From: Agromyces mariniharenae
GTDB taxonomy: Bacteria > Actinomycetota > Actinomycetes > Actinomycetales > Microbacteriaceae
NCBI RefSeq assembly: GCF_008122505.1
Contig: NZ_VSSB01000002.1
Coordinates: 620,001 to 684,000 of the forward strand
Length of the DNA: 64,000 bases
Reading direction: 5' to 3'
Position numbers and translations under genes: made by a program. Below, piece after piece: positions 54,856-62,778 of this stretch. The notes beneath the pieces are model-generated. The model was given only the letters and a program-made list of their open reading frames with translations, did no database searches and was not told the DNA's origin. Numbering within the stretch: the stretch's first letter is position 1; each line of letters begins with the position of its first letter.

Positions 54856-55911
54856 ATGACCACGGCAGCGAGCCATGCCCTCATCCGCCTCGTCGAGCGG
54901 AATCCGTCGATCTCGGCCGCGGAGATCGCCTCGGAGCTGGTGCCGCCGCCGCAGTTCGAGCACGCGTCCTTCGAATCCTATCGGCCCGACCCCGACTACC
55001 CGTCGCAGCAGGCGGCACTGGACCGGCTGAACGAGTTCGCCGGCGCCTGGCGCGCCGCGCAGCGCCCCGGCGGATTCTTCTCCCGCAAGCGACCGGCTCG
55101 CATCGAGCTCCCCGGCGTCTACCTCGACGGCGGCTTCGGCGTCGGCAAGACGCACCTCCTCGCGGCGCTCTGGCACGTCGCGCACGGTCCGAAGTACTTC
55201 GGCACGTTCATCGAGTACACCGCGCTCGTCGGCGCCCTCGGCTACGCCAAGGCGGTCGAGCTGCTGCGCGGCGCCCGCCTCGTCTGCATCGACGAGTTCG
55301 AGCTCGACGACCCGGGCGACACCATGCTCATGACGCGCTTCCTCGGCGAGCTGATGGCCGGCGGCACGCGCGTGGCCGCGACCTCGAACACGCCGCCGAA
55401 CGCGCTCGGCGAGGGCCGGTTCGCGGCCTCCGACTTCCTCCGCGAGATCCACGCGCTCTCCTCGAACTTCGAGACGCTGCGCATCGACGGGCTCGACTAC
55501 CGCCGCCGCGACACCGAGGGGCACGCCGAGGCGCTGGCCGACGACACCGCAGTCGCCCACGCGACCGAAGCGCTCGCCGCCCGCGGCCACGCGGTCTCCC
55601 TCGACGGGTTCGACGACCTCATCGCGCACCTGGCGACCGTGCACCCGTCGAAGTACATCAAGCTCATCGAGGGCGTCGAGTTCATCGGCCTCGAGGGCGT
55701 GCACCAGCTCTCGAACCAGAACGCCGCCCTGCGCCTCGTGGCATTCATCGACCGCGTCTACGACGCCGAGGTCCCGATCCTCGCGAGCGGGCTCCCGCTC
55801 GACCAGGTGTTCGACGACGAGATGATGGCCGGCGGCTACCGCAAGAAGTACCTGCGCGCGATGAGCCGCATGATCGCGCTCACCACGGGCGAGCTGCCGC
55901 CGCACGACTGA
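54856..55911 (+). CDS. zapE: AFG1/ZapE-family AAA ATPase
   Basis: 351 residues. Walker A GGFGVGKTHLL, Walker B LVCIDEFELDDPG and the sensor TSNTPPNAL are those of the AFG1/ZapE family (LACE1 in mitochondria). In E. coli ZapE acts at the division septum; roles in protein turnover are also described. ATG 54856 has GGGAG 10 bases upstream; an alternative GTG at 54832 would add 8 residues. The C-terminal half includes VHPSKYIKLIEGVEFIGLEG and DQVFDDEMMAGGYRKKYL, typical of the family. Confidence 0.93.
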   Translation: MTTAASHALIRLVERNPSISAAEIASELVPPPQFEHASFESYRPDPDYPSQQAALDRLNEFAGAWRAAQRPGGFFSRKRPARIELPGVYLDGGFGVGKTHLLAALWHVAHGPKYFGTFIEYTALVGALGYAKAVELLRGARLVCIDEFELDDPGDTMLMTRFLGELMAGGTRVAATSNTPPNALGEGRFAASDFLREIHALSSNFETLRIDGLDYRRRDTEGHAEALADDTAVAHATEALAARGHAVSLDGFDDLIAHLATVHPSKYIKLIEGVEFIGLEGVHQLSNQNAALRLVAFIDRVYDAEVPILASGLPLDQVFDDEMMAGGYRKKYLRAMSRMIALTTGELPPHD

Positions 55912-55941
55912 GCCGACGCACCCGCCCGGCCTTCCGGCGAC

Positions 55942-55961
55942 GCGGATGCCGCGGCATCCGC
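55942..55961. repeat. 20-bp perfect palindrome after zapE
   Basis: GCGGATGCCGCGGCATCCGC is its own reverse complement and is flanked by GAC and GTC after a 2-base bulge, 30 bases beyond the zapE stop. It can fold as a hairpin and may end the transcript. Another GCGGCATCCG follows 20 bases later. Confidence 0.6.
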
Positions 55962-56059
55962 GCGTCGTCGACACCCGCGCCGCGGCATCCGTCATCGCGA
56001 TTCGCACCTGCGACCGCATTCCCGGCGGACCACGATTCACATCGCCTGCCCGGCGCGCC

Positions 56060-56107
56060 GAAACACGCTGTTTACGCGAGCGGCCCATGCCGTAACGAAC
56101 GCGAAAC
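56060..56107 (+). promoter_or_regulatory. GlnR-type nitrogen operator upstream of amtB
   Basis: GAAAC-N6-TTTAC (56060-56075) and GTAAC-N6-GAAAC (56092-56107) are separated by 16 bases, 85-132 bases before the amtB start. The second is an exact match to the GTnAC-N6-GAAAC half of the actinobacterial GlnR box; the first fits with one change. Binding by GlnR would couple ammonium transport to nitrogen supply. Confidence 0.7.
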
Positions 56108-56191
56108 ACAAGACGATCCCTCTCGAAACGTCCCGTCATGAGACTGGGCCGCACAGGTTTCCCCAACCCCTGCATCCGAGAGAGGTTCGAG

Positions 56192-57454
56192 ATGGATCAA
56201 GGCAACACCGCGTTCCTACTGATATCAGCAGCACTCGTGTTGCTCATGACCCCTGGGCTCGCGTTCTTCTACGGCGGCCTCGTCAAGGCGAAGAGCGTCA
56301 TCAGCATGATGATGCTGAGCTTCGGCGCGATGGGCCTCATCGGCGTGCTGTGGGTGCTCTACGGATACGCGATCGCATTCCCGTCGGCCGACGGCCTCAG
56401 CGCGCCGTGGTCCATCGACTGGTCGGCCATCGGCCTGACGAGCCTCCTCGAGACGCCCGAGGGCGCGGCCTACCCGCCGCTCGCCTTCGTCGGCTTCCAG
56501 GCGACCTTCGCGATCATCACGGTCGCGCTCGTCTCGGGCGCCATCGCCGACCGCGCCAAGTTCGGCGCGTGGATGATCTTCGCCGCGCTCTGGGCGACGA
56601 TCGTCTACTTCCCGGTCGCGAGCTGGGTCTTCAACTTCGGCCTGGCCGAGGACGGCTCGTTCGCCTACGGCGGCTGGATCACCTACGGCCTGCAGGAGTG
56701 GCTGGGTGTCGGGGCGCTCGACTTCGCGGGTGGCACGGCGGTGCACATCAACGCCGGAGCCGCGGCCCTCGCCCTGGCGCTCGTGCTCGGTAAGCGCGTC
56801 GGCTTCTCGAAGGGCGCGCACGTGCCCCACAACCCGCCGTTCGTGCTCCTCGGCGCCGGCCTCCTGTGGTTCGGCTGGTTCGGGTTCAACGCGGGCTCCG
56901 AGCTCGCGGCCGACGGCACCGCAGCGCTCGCCTGGATCAACACGCTCGCCGCTCCGGCCGCGGCACTCCTGGCCTGGCTCGTCGTCGAGAAGATCAAGGA
57001 CGGCAAGCCGACCTCGGTTGGCGCCGCCTCTGGTGCCGTCGCCGGCCTCGTCGCGATCACCCCGGCGTGTGCGTTCCTCACCCCGTTCTGGGCGATCGTG
57101 CTGGGCCTGCTCGCCGGTGCCGTCTGCGCCGTCGCCATCGACCTGAAGTTCAAGTGGGGCTTCGACGACTCGCTCGACGTGGTGGGCATCCACCTCGTCG
57201 GCGGCCTCATCGGCACGCTCTACCTCGGCTTCTTCGCCAACGGCACCGGCCTCATCTACAGCGGCGAGTTCACGCAGCTCGCGGCGCAGGCCATCGCGGC
57301 GATCGCGGTGCTGCTCTACTCCTTCGTGTTCGCCTGGGTCATCGGCTTCGCGATCCAGAAGACCATCGGCTTCCGGGTCAAGAACGAGGACGAGATCGCC
57401 GGCATCGACACGGTCGTGCACGGCGAGGAGGGCTACAAGCTCGAGACCGTCTGA
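56192..57454 (+). CDS. amtB: Ammonium transporter
   Basis: 420 residues with about eleven transmembrane helices. The twin-His pore is marked by GTAVHINAGAAAL and VVGIHLVGGLIG, and the extracellular gate by the LMTPGLAFFYGGLV segment near the N-terminus. It conducts NH4+/NH3 into the cell. ATG 56192 has GAGAGG 6 bases upstream; the in-frame ATG at 56138 would add a hydrophilic extension. There is no glnK gene in the window. A GlnR-like box lies upstream. Confidence 0.96.
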   Translation: MDQGNTAFLLISAALVLLMTPGLAFFYGGLVKAKSVISMMMLSFGAMGLIGVLWVLYGYAIAFPSADGLSAPWSIDWSAIGLTSLLETPEGAAYPPLAFVGFQATFAIITVALVSGAIADRAKFGAWMIFAALWATIVYFPVASWVFNFGLAEDGSFAYGGWITYGLQEWLGVGALDFAGGTAVHINAGAAALALALVLGKRVGFSKGAHVPHNPPFVLLGAGLLWFGWFGFNAGSELAADGTAALAWINTLAAPAAALLAWLVVEKIKDGKPTSVGAASGAVAGLVAITPACAFLTPFWAIVLGLLAGAVCAVAIDLKFKWGFDDSLDVVGIHLVGGLIGTLYLGFFANGTGLIYSGEFTQLAAQAIAAIAVLLYSFVFAWVIGFAIQKTIGFRVKNEDEIAGIDTVVHGEEGYKLETV

Positions 57455-57496
57455 CGACGCTGATTCACCGCGAGGGCGGTGGGGTAGTGTGCGGGT

Positions 57497-58045
57497 GTGC
57501 CAGACACCAACCGCTTCCTCACCGCCCTCGGGCGTGTCATCCGATCGTTCACCGGCGGGCGGCAGCAGGCGGCGTCGACGGATTCCGCGGGCGCGGCCGC
57601 GTCGGTCTCGACCGGGTTGCTCTCGCCCGGGCAGACGGGGCCGTCGGCCACGGTCGAGGTGGATCCTCGGCGCCTGGAGGGCGTGCGGCTCGCGTACACG
57701 CCGTCGCGTGACGGCGAGCCCGATCCGGGCGAGATCGTCTGGACGTGGGTGCCGTTCGAGGAGCGCGACGGGCGCGGCAAGGACCGGCCGGTCGCGATCG
57801 TCGCGGCATCCGGGGGAGGGGACTTCCTGGCGGTGCAGCTGACGAGCAAGCCGCACGACGGCGACCGCGACTTCGTCGCTCTCGGCGACGGCGCGTGGGA
57901 TGCCGCGGGCCGGGCGAGCTGGGCCCGCATCGACCGCGTGTTCCGGGTGCGGGCCGGCGGCATGCGGCGCGAGGCGGCGTCGCTGGACGCGGCCCGCTAC
58001 GGACGGCTCGCGAGCGCGCTCGGCGAGCGGTACGGCTGGCGCTGA
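57497..58045 (+). CDS. PemK/MazF-like protein without a partner antitoxin
   Basis: 182 residues. The C-terminal 110 residues carry the PemK-like core PGEIVWTWVPFEERDGRGKDRPVAIVA, and the closing ASWARIDRVFRVRAGGM strand. The first 70 residues are a Thr/Ser/Ala-rich, probably disordered extension. MazF-type toxins cut mRNA, but the actinobacterial chromosomal PemK-like family here is usually solitary and its activity is unproved. TAGTGT at 57485-57490 lies 6 bases before the GTG, so the mRNA may be leaderless. No antitoxin reading frame exists in the flanks. Confidence 0.8.
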   Translation: MPDTNRFLTALGRVIRSFTGGRQQAASTDSAGAAASVSTGLLSPGQTGPSATVEVDPRRLEGVRLAYTPSRDGEPDPGEIVWTWVPFEERDGRGKDRPVAIVAASGGGDFLAVQLTSKPHDGDRDFVALGDGAWDAAGRASWARIDRVFRVRAGGMRREAASLDAARYGRLASALGERYGWR

Positions 58046-58118
58046 GGCGCGCGGTCGAGTGCCGGGCCCGGCCGGCCCCGGTGCCGGCTCGGTGGACCGA
58101 CGTGTCTTCGGGCCCGCC

Positions 58119-58478
58119 TCAGTGGCGCGGCGGTCGATGCAGGCCGAACGGCGACCCCTGGTCGTCACGGCAGAGGCGGAACTCGCCGAAGATCGCGGCG
58201 GTCGCCTCGTCGTCGCCTCCCGGGAGGTCTTCGACCGTGCCGCCGAGGCGGACGACCTCCGCGACCGCGGCGTCGAGGTCCTCGACGCGGAAGAAGACGT
58301 AGGGCGATGCGCCCTCGTCGCCGCCGTGGACGCCCGCCGGGACGCCGACGCCCTCGATCGCGTACCCGTCGCCGCCGGGACCGGTCTCGAACGACCAGCC
58401 GAACAGCTTCCCGTAGAACGAACGCGCGGTCATGGCATCCGCCCCGCCGAACTCGATGAACGACACCTCTCCGGTCAT
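58119..58478 (-). CDS. Glyoxalase/VOC-superfamily protein
   Basis: 119 residues, one VOC module: MTGEVSFIEFGGADAMTARSF, GVPAGVHGGDEGASPYVFFRV and the final FGEFRLCRDDQGSPFGLH. Metal-binding positions are partly kept (the C-terminal GLH). VOC proteins include glyoxalases, dioxygenases and resistance proteins; this one is closest to the PhnB/YdeR-like group with unknown substrate. It converges with the PemK-like gene, 73 bases apart. Upstream region shared with the minus-strand tRNA-Val. Confidence 0.86.
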   Translation of the reverse strand: MTGEVSFIEFGGADAMTARSFYGKLFGWSFETGPGGDGYAIEGVGVPAGVHGGDEGASPYVFFRVEDLDAAVAEVVRLGGTVEDLPGGDDEATAAIFGEFRLCRDDQGSPFGLHRPPRH

Positions 58479-58602
58479 GGTTCCTCCGCTCGCGGTCCGC
58501 GCGCGGCACCGCTGCCGCGCTGTGCGCCAGTCACGGTAGCCGCGGCGGGAGGCCGCGGCAACGGGGTTGCCATGCGTGCGCGGAGGCCGCCCCGAACGAC
58601 GA

Positions 58603-58626
58603 AGACCCCCGGCGAACCGGGGGTCT
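58603..58626 (-). terminator. Terminator of tRNA-Val (CAC)
   Basis: On the minus strand AGACCCCCGG pairs with CCGGGGGTCT around the tetraloop TTCG; it ends 3 bases beyond the encoded CCA of the tRNA. Confidence 0.85.
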
Positions 58627-58628
58627 CA

Positions 58629-58704
58629 TGGTGGGCGATGCCGGGCTCGAACCGACGACCTCTTCCGTGTGAAGGAAGCGCGCTACCAGCTGCGCCAATC
58701 GCCC
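58629..58704 (-). tRNA. tRNA-Val (anticodon CAC)
   Basis: Minus strand: acceptor GGGCGAT pairs with ATCGCCC; anticodon loop TTCACAC (anticodon CAC); T arm GTCGGTTCGAGCCCGGC. CCA is encoded. A -10-like TAGTAT (58746-58751, minus) lies 41 bases upstream. Confidence 0.95.
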
Positions 58705-58887
58705 ATGTGGGATGCGGTTCCGATCTCGTCGTGACCGCGGATTCGATACTAGCCGACCCGAACCGGCGAATGCACATCGGCGGGCCGGGTGGTGCGCAAT
58801 CGACCGCGGAGAAGCCTCGACACGCCCGGGAAACACGTACGGATTCGGGCGATGACCGGGCCGAACGTGCCATGCGGCCCCCTCGGT

Positions 58888-58917
58888 TTGTGATTCGTTC
58901 ACCGAATCCGTTAGAGT
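58888..58917 (+). promoter_or_regulatory. Promoter of the plus-strand tRNA cluster
   Basis: TTGTGA (58888-58893) and TAGAGT (58912-58917) are 18 bases apart. The spacer contains a perfect inverted repeat GATTCG-N5-CGAATC (58892-58908). A second hairpin, TGTCGC/GCGACA (58923-58941), lies in the leader just before tRNA-Gly. Confidence 0.65.
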
Positions 58918-58943
58918 CTCTCTGTCGCCGAAACAGCGACAAC

Positions 58944-59016
58944 GCGGATGTGGCGCAGTTGGTAGCGCATCACCTTGCCAAGGTGAGGGTCGCGAGTTCG
59001 AGTCTCGTCATCCGCT
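58944..59016 (+). tRNA. tRNA-Gly (anticodon GCC)
   Basis: Acceptor GCGGATG pairs with CATCCGC; anticodon loop TTGCCAA; T arm GCGAGTTCGAGTCTCGT; discriminator T and no encoded CCA. First of three tRNAs on this strand. Confidence 0.96.
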
Positions 59017-59025
59017 CTGATCAGC

Positions 59026-59041
59026 AGGGGCGAAAGCCCCT
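59026..59041 (+). terminator. Terminator after tRNA-Gly (GCC)
   Basis: AGGGGC pairs with GCCCCT around a GAAA tetraloop, followed by TCTGTTCTTT, a rare T-rich tail in this genome. It sits inside the tRNA cluster. Confidence 0.75.
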
Positions 59042-59069
59042 TCTGTTCTTTGGTGGTGAACCCAGACAC

Positions 59070-59143
59070 GGTGGATTGGCCGAGAGGCGAGGCAGCGGCC
59101 TGCAAAGCCGTATACACGGGTTCGAATCCCGTATCCACCTCCA
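59070..59143 (+). tRNA. tRNA-Cys (anticodon GCA)
   Basis: Acceptor GGTGGAT pairs with ATCCACC; anticodon loop CTGCAAA (anticodon GCA); T arm ACGGGTTCGAATCCCGT. CCA is encoded. Confidence 0.95.
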
Positions 59144-59168
59144 AGCCTGAGAACGCCGTTCTCGACTT

Positions 59169-59243
59169 GGGCGATTGGCGCAGCGGTAGCGCGCTTCCCT
59201 GACACGGAAGAGGTCACTGGTTCGATCCCAGTATCGCCCACCA
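59169..59243 (+). tRNA. tRNA-Val (anticodon GAC)
   Basis: Acceptor GGGCGAT pairs with ATCGCCC; anticodon stem CTTCC/GGAAG with loop CTGACAC (anticodon GAC). CCA is encoded. It shares its acceptor, anticodon stem and much of its body with the oppositely oriented tRNA-Val (CAC) 470 bases upstream. Confidence 0.96.
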
Positions 59244-59244
59244 G

Positions 59245-59274
59245 CGAAAACCCCCGGATTTCCGGGGGTTTTCG
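59245..59274. terminator. Strong terminator after tRNA-Val (GAC)
   Basis: CGAAAACCCCCGG pairs perfectly with CCGGGGGTTTTCG around ATTT, beginning 2 bases after the CCA. The AAAA/TTTT ends make it a good intrinsic terminator on both strands, so it would also stop the small leftward gene. Confidence 0.9.
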
Positions 59275-59324
59275 TGTCTTCGGAGGCGATGTCAGCCCCT
59301 CTTGGTTCCTGTTCGTCGGTCGCG

Positions 59325-59510
59325 TCAGACGCTTCCTCCACCGGGCCCGATCCGGTCTCGACCCTCGTGCTCGCGGCGGGCCTTCTCGTGCGCGGCCCGC
59401 TCGGCAGCAGCATCCTCGGACGGTGTCCGTGAACTGCGTCGGGCCCTGGCCAGCAGCACGACGATGATCCCGATGATCCCGAGACCGGCGATCCACCACA
59501 GCGGGTCCAT
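59325..59510 (-). CDS. Small single-pass membrane protein
   Basis: 61 residues. MDPLWWIAGLGIIGIIVVLL is one transmembrane helix at the N-terminus, followed by a highly charged Arg/Glu tail with a SEDAAAERAAHEKARREHE helix that could form a coiled coil. GGAGGT lies 5 bases before ATG 59510, a very good ribosome site that supports a real gene. Unknown function; it is isolated between the tRNA cluster and the secreted beta-helix gene. Confidence 0.72.
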   Translation of the reverse strand: MDPLWWIAGLGIIGIIVVLLARARRSSRTPSEDAAAERAAHEKARREHEGRDRIGPGGGSV

Positions 59511-59713
59511 GTCGCACCTCCTCGTGCGCGGCGCCATCGGACGCCGGATGCGCAACACGGTATGCCCGAGGCGCCTGCGCTGCAATGCCCAAGCGGTCGC
59601 GGTCGGGCGGTACGACGCGGTTGGGGTGCGGCGGATCAGCGGGCGGTGCCCTTGCGATCAGGCGGAACGGGCCGGACGCCCGTCGAGGCATCCGGCCCGC
59701 CGTGCTCAGCGCG

Positions 59714-61771
59714 TCACCACGGCGATGGCGCCGGCGGCGCCACGACCGGCGGCCGGTCGTCGCACGTGATGGTGTTCGGAAGCTCCCACGGGGCCAGCCA
59801 CGGCCCGGTGGTGTTCACGCCGCTCGAGTCGTTCCCCCCGAGGTCGACGAGCGAGAACTCGGAGCCGGCGGGCGTGAAGTTGAACGAGCCGCAGTTGTTC
59901 ACGCCGACGGCGCCCACGTTCCGCGCGTCGACGTTCTCGAACGACGCCGAGCCGGCGACGCGTGCGCTCACGACCGAGGTGCCGGTGCCGTCGACTCGGA
60001 CGTCCTCGAAGTGGACGTTCGAGATCGACACCTGGTCCTTCACCGGCCAGTCGGACACGAGCATGATCGCGTTGTACGTGTTGTCGAGGAAGTCGCCCGA
60101 CACGCGGATGTCGGCCTGGTCGATCGAGCGGTCGAGCGCGTAGAACCAGATCGCGCCGAGGCCGATGTTCCAGTTGAGCTCGTACCCGCCCGCGCGCACC
60201 GTCGTGTTGTCGGTGAACGCGAGGGTCCCGGTGAACGGCACCGCGCCGAAGCGCGACCCGGCGTGCAGTCCGCTGCCCTCCCGGATCGGGTCGGCGACGA
60301 GGTTGTTCGACACCGTGTTGTCGGTGCCGCCGTAGATCGCGATGCCGTTCGCGAGCGTCGGCGTCTGCACCGTGTTGCGATCGAAGGTGTTGCGCGCGTT
60401 CGCCGTGCCCTCCGACCACATCGCCAGGCCGTCGTCGCCCGTGTTCCGGATGAAGTTGCCCGCCACCAGCGAGTCGGTCACGCCGGTGTGGAAGTTGAGC
60501 GCGTCGGCGATCTGGTCGACCACGATGTTGTCGCGCACGACGACGTCGTGCATGGGTCCGTCGAACCACAGGCCGACCTTGGTGTGCTCGATGTGCAGCC
60601 GTTCGATGGTCGAGTCGCTCATCGCGCCGCCGACGCCGTTCACCTGGTCGGTGTCGATGCGCTCGCGCACGTCGCCGCGGATGGCGAAGTCCGACAGGTG
60701 CACGTTGCGGCTGCCGCCGTCGGCGGCGTCCTTGCCGTAGAACCCGACGCCGGTGTGCACCGAGCCGTCGGGCGTCGGCTTCTTGAGCGCCACCTCGTCG
60801 CCGAACAGGATCGAGTGCCAGTTGCCGGCACCGCGGATCGTCACATCGTCGACGATGAGGTGCTCCTCGACGCGGAACGTGCCCGCCGGGATGAACACGT
60901 CGACGTCATGCTGCTGGGCGTACCGGATCGCGGCGCGGAACGCGGGTCCCGCGTCGCGGCGGCCGGTGGCGTCGGCACCGAACTTCGTCACGCTGACGGA
61001 TGCCGCGGGCTGCGGCGTCGGAGGCGCCACGAGCTCGGAGTCCAGCAGGTCGATGACCGTCCACGCGGCATCCGTGCCCTCAGGCGCCGTGAGCCGGAGG
61101 ACGGAGCCGGCGGGATACGTCGCGCCGAGGAGCATCCGTTGCTCGTCGTAGAAGTGCATCGGCCGGAACGGCGTCTGCACCTCGTAGCCCTCACCGGGCA
61201 CGCAGCCGCACTCGGTGATCCACCAGTCGGGGTGGAGCAGCCCAGCGTTCGGGTCGTTCGTGAACGGGTACTGGTTGTAGAGCCACGAGTACTCCGACGT
61301 GAGCATCAGCTCCTGCGGCGCGCCGCCGTCGACGCGCACCTCGAGCGGCGCCGTGATGCCGCCGCCGTTCGGGGCGTCGGGGATGCTGTACCGCACCGTG
61401 ATCGCGTTCGCGGCCGCGGGCAGCGTGAACTCCACGTGCTCGCCCGGGTCGAGGCGCACGGCGCTGCGGCCGGATGCCTCGGCGGGCAGCGTGTAGGCCG
61501 TGCGGTCGGGCCCGATGACCTCGCCGTTCGTCGTCGCGCGCTCCGCTTCCTGCTCGAGGAACGGCACGTCGGCGCCGCGGCCGGCGACGAGGGCCGGGTT
61601 GAGCGCCGCACGCGTCACGACCGGGGCCGCGGGCGCAGCGGATGCCGCGGGGCCGGCGAGTGCGGCTCCGGCGACGATCGCGGCCGCGGCCGCCGCCGCG
61701 ACGGCCGTGCGGCCGCGCCCTGGATACCGTCGAGGGACGGACGGGGGGAGGGGGATCGTGGGACGCGTCAT
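59714..61771 (-). CDS. Secreted right-handed beta-helix glycoside hydrolase, GH87-like
   Basis: 685 residues. A signal peptide with a basic start and Ala-rich core is followed by a CBM35-like module (about 65-160: FLEQEAERATTNGEV...GITAPLEVRVDGG) and a Cys-containing linker ECGCVPGEGYEVQTPF. The C-terminal half (from VTKFGADATGRRDAGPAF) is a pectate-lyase-like beta-helix with short N-x-V repeats. The segment FIRNTGDDGLAMWSEG resembles the Asp-Asp catalytic site of alpha-1,3-glucanases and mycodextranases. An endo-alpha-glucanase acting on fungal or bacterial glucan is the best guess. Isolated gene with its own regulated-looking upstream region. Confidence 0.78.
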   Translation of the reverse strand: MTRPTIPLPPSVPRRYPGRGRTAVAAAAAAAIVAGAALAGPAASAAPAAPVVTRAALNPALVAGRGADVPFLEQEAERATTNGEVIGPDRTAYTLPAEASGRSAVRLDPGEHVEFTLPAAANAITVRYSIPDAPNGGGITAPLEVRVDGGAPQELMLTSEYSWLYNQYPFTNDPNAGLLHPDWWITECGCVPGEGYEVQTPFRPMHFYDEQRMLLGATYPAGSVLRLTAPEGTDAAWTVIDLLDSELVAPPTPQPAASVSVTKFGADATGRRDAGPAFRAAIRYAQQHDVDVFIPAGTFRVEEHLIVDDVTIRGAGNWHSILFGDEVALKKPTPDGSVHTGVGFYGKDAADGGSRNVHLSDFAIRGDVRERIDTDQVNGVGGAMSDSTIERLHIEHTKVGLWFDGPMHDVVVRDNIVVDQIADALNFHTGVTDSLVAGNFIRNTGDDGLAMWSEGTANARNTFDRNTVQTPTLANGIAIYGGTDNTVSNNLVADPIREGSGLHAGSRFGAVPFTGTLAFTDNTTVRAGGYELNWNIGLGAIWFYALDRSIDQADIRVSGDFLDNTYNAIMLVSDWPVKDQVSISNVHFEDVRVDGTGTSVVSARVAGSASFENVDARNVGAVGVNNCGSFNFTPAGSEFSLVDLGGNDSSGVNTTGPWLAPWELPNTITCDDRPPVVAPPAPSPW

Positions 61772-61901
61772 CGTCGACTCGTTTCCTCTCGGTGGTGCAC
61801 GTCTTCGGACACCGCGGATCTGCCGCGAGTGAGGCGAGGGTATGCCGCCTTGGAGCGGCGTCACAAGGGGTTGCGAGGGATTGTCGACGAGAAGTCGTGT
61901 T

Positions 61902-61977
61902 CTTGCAGGATCAGGCGCAAACGCCTGCAAGCGGTGGCATGCGGACGCGGTGGCTTGCGTGCTCCGGCTGCAAGCGG
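61902..61977. promoter_or_regulatory. Nested inverted and direct repeats upstream of the beta-helix gene
   Basis: CTTGCAGG (61902-61909) pairs with CCTGCAAG (61924-61931); inside, CAGGCG (61912-61917) pairs with CGCCTG (61922-61927), and the two right arms overlap, so only one hairpin can form at a time. The word CTGCAAGCGG recurs at 61925 and 61968, 43 bases apart. The rest of 61772-62045 holds nothing I recognise. Confidence 0.45.
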
Positions 61978-62045
61978 CCCGGCTCAGCGCGCCCTCGGGC
62001 GTGTGGCGCCAGAGGCGTGGCGGGCGCGCACCGCCCGACTCGGAC

Positions 62046-62651
62046 TCAGGGGCCCGGGTTGATGGGAAGCGGGTCGAACACCAGCGGCGGATGGCTGATC
62101 CGCGTGCTGAACCACGACCACGCTTCACCCGAGGTCTGCTCGATGGCGGCCCAGGTGTCCTGACCCGGCTGCACGTCGCGCAGGATGATGGTGATCACCC
62201 GCCGTCCGCTGAACCGGATCGACCCGGGCGCGTCGACCGTGCCGCTGCCCGCGTACCCCGTCGGGCTGAACGCCGTGCGGGTGTACGCCTCCACCGCGAA
62301 CGTGAAGACGTAGGTGCCCACGCCGGTCGCGCCGTACGCGCCGGGATTGAAATGCACGGACACGGCCGGGTTCCGGTTGGGCGACTCGCGCAGGTCGAAG
62401 CCCGCGTACGGCTCGACGGCGTCGGTCTGCAGGATCGTCGGGCGGATGAGGGTGAGGTTCGTGCGACCCTTGCCCACGGTCTTGACGGGCGCGAGCACCT
62501 CGATCGGCGCCCAGAAGATCGGCCCCCGGCCGAGCTCGCCGGCTCGGCGCTTGGTGGCCCAGTCCTCGGCGGTGAGGTCGGTCTCGAACTCGGCGAATGC
62601 GACGGTCTCGGCCGCGTCGCCGCGGCCGTCGTCGGAATCTGAACTGAACAT
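62046..62651 (-). CDS. Conserved protein of unknown function
   Basis: 201 residues, no signal peptide or transmembrane helix. Landmarks are [64 protein letters not shown] and a Trp-rich end [13 protein letters not shown]. The mixed strands suggest a beta-sandwich. I do not recognise the family. TAGAGT ends 7 bases before the ATG and there is no Shine-Dalgarno sequence, so the mRNA is probably leaderless. It is divergent from thrS. Confidence 0.72.
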   Translation of the reverse strand: MFSSDSDDGRGDAAETVAFAEFETDLTAEDWATKRRAGELGRGPIFWAPIEVLAPVKTVGKGRTNLTLIRPTILQTDAVEPYAGFDLRESPNRNPAVSVHFNPGAYGATGVGTYVFTFAVEAYTRTAFSPTGYAGSGTVDAPGSIRFSGRRVITIILRDVQPGQDTWAAIEQTSGEAWSWFSTRISHPPLVFDPLPINPGP

Positions 62652-62735
62652 GAGGCAAACTCTAGGACCCGGGGCGGCCGGCGTCATCAGGGCGGGCACC
62701 GGGCCGCACGGCCGGTCCGGGGTGGCGCGTCGCAC

Positions 62736-62741
62736 TACAGT
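62736..62741 (+). promoter_or_regulatory. -10 element of thrS
   Basis: TACAGT lies 37 bases before the thrS GTG. The resulting leader is too short for a T-box riboswitch. Confidence 0.45.
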
Positions 62742-62778
62742 TGAAGGGTTCGTTTCGACTCACAGGGAGTGGATCACA

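Noticed and set aside
56138..56191. Longer amtB start at 56138
   Set aside because: It adds a hydrophilic stretch unlike other AmtB proteins; GAGAGG supports 56192.
62652..62778. T-box riboswitch for thrS
   Set aside because: The predicted leader is about 30 bases, with no stem I, T-box sequence or terminator.
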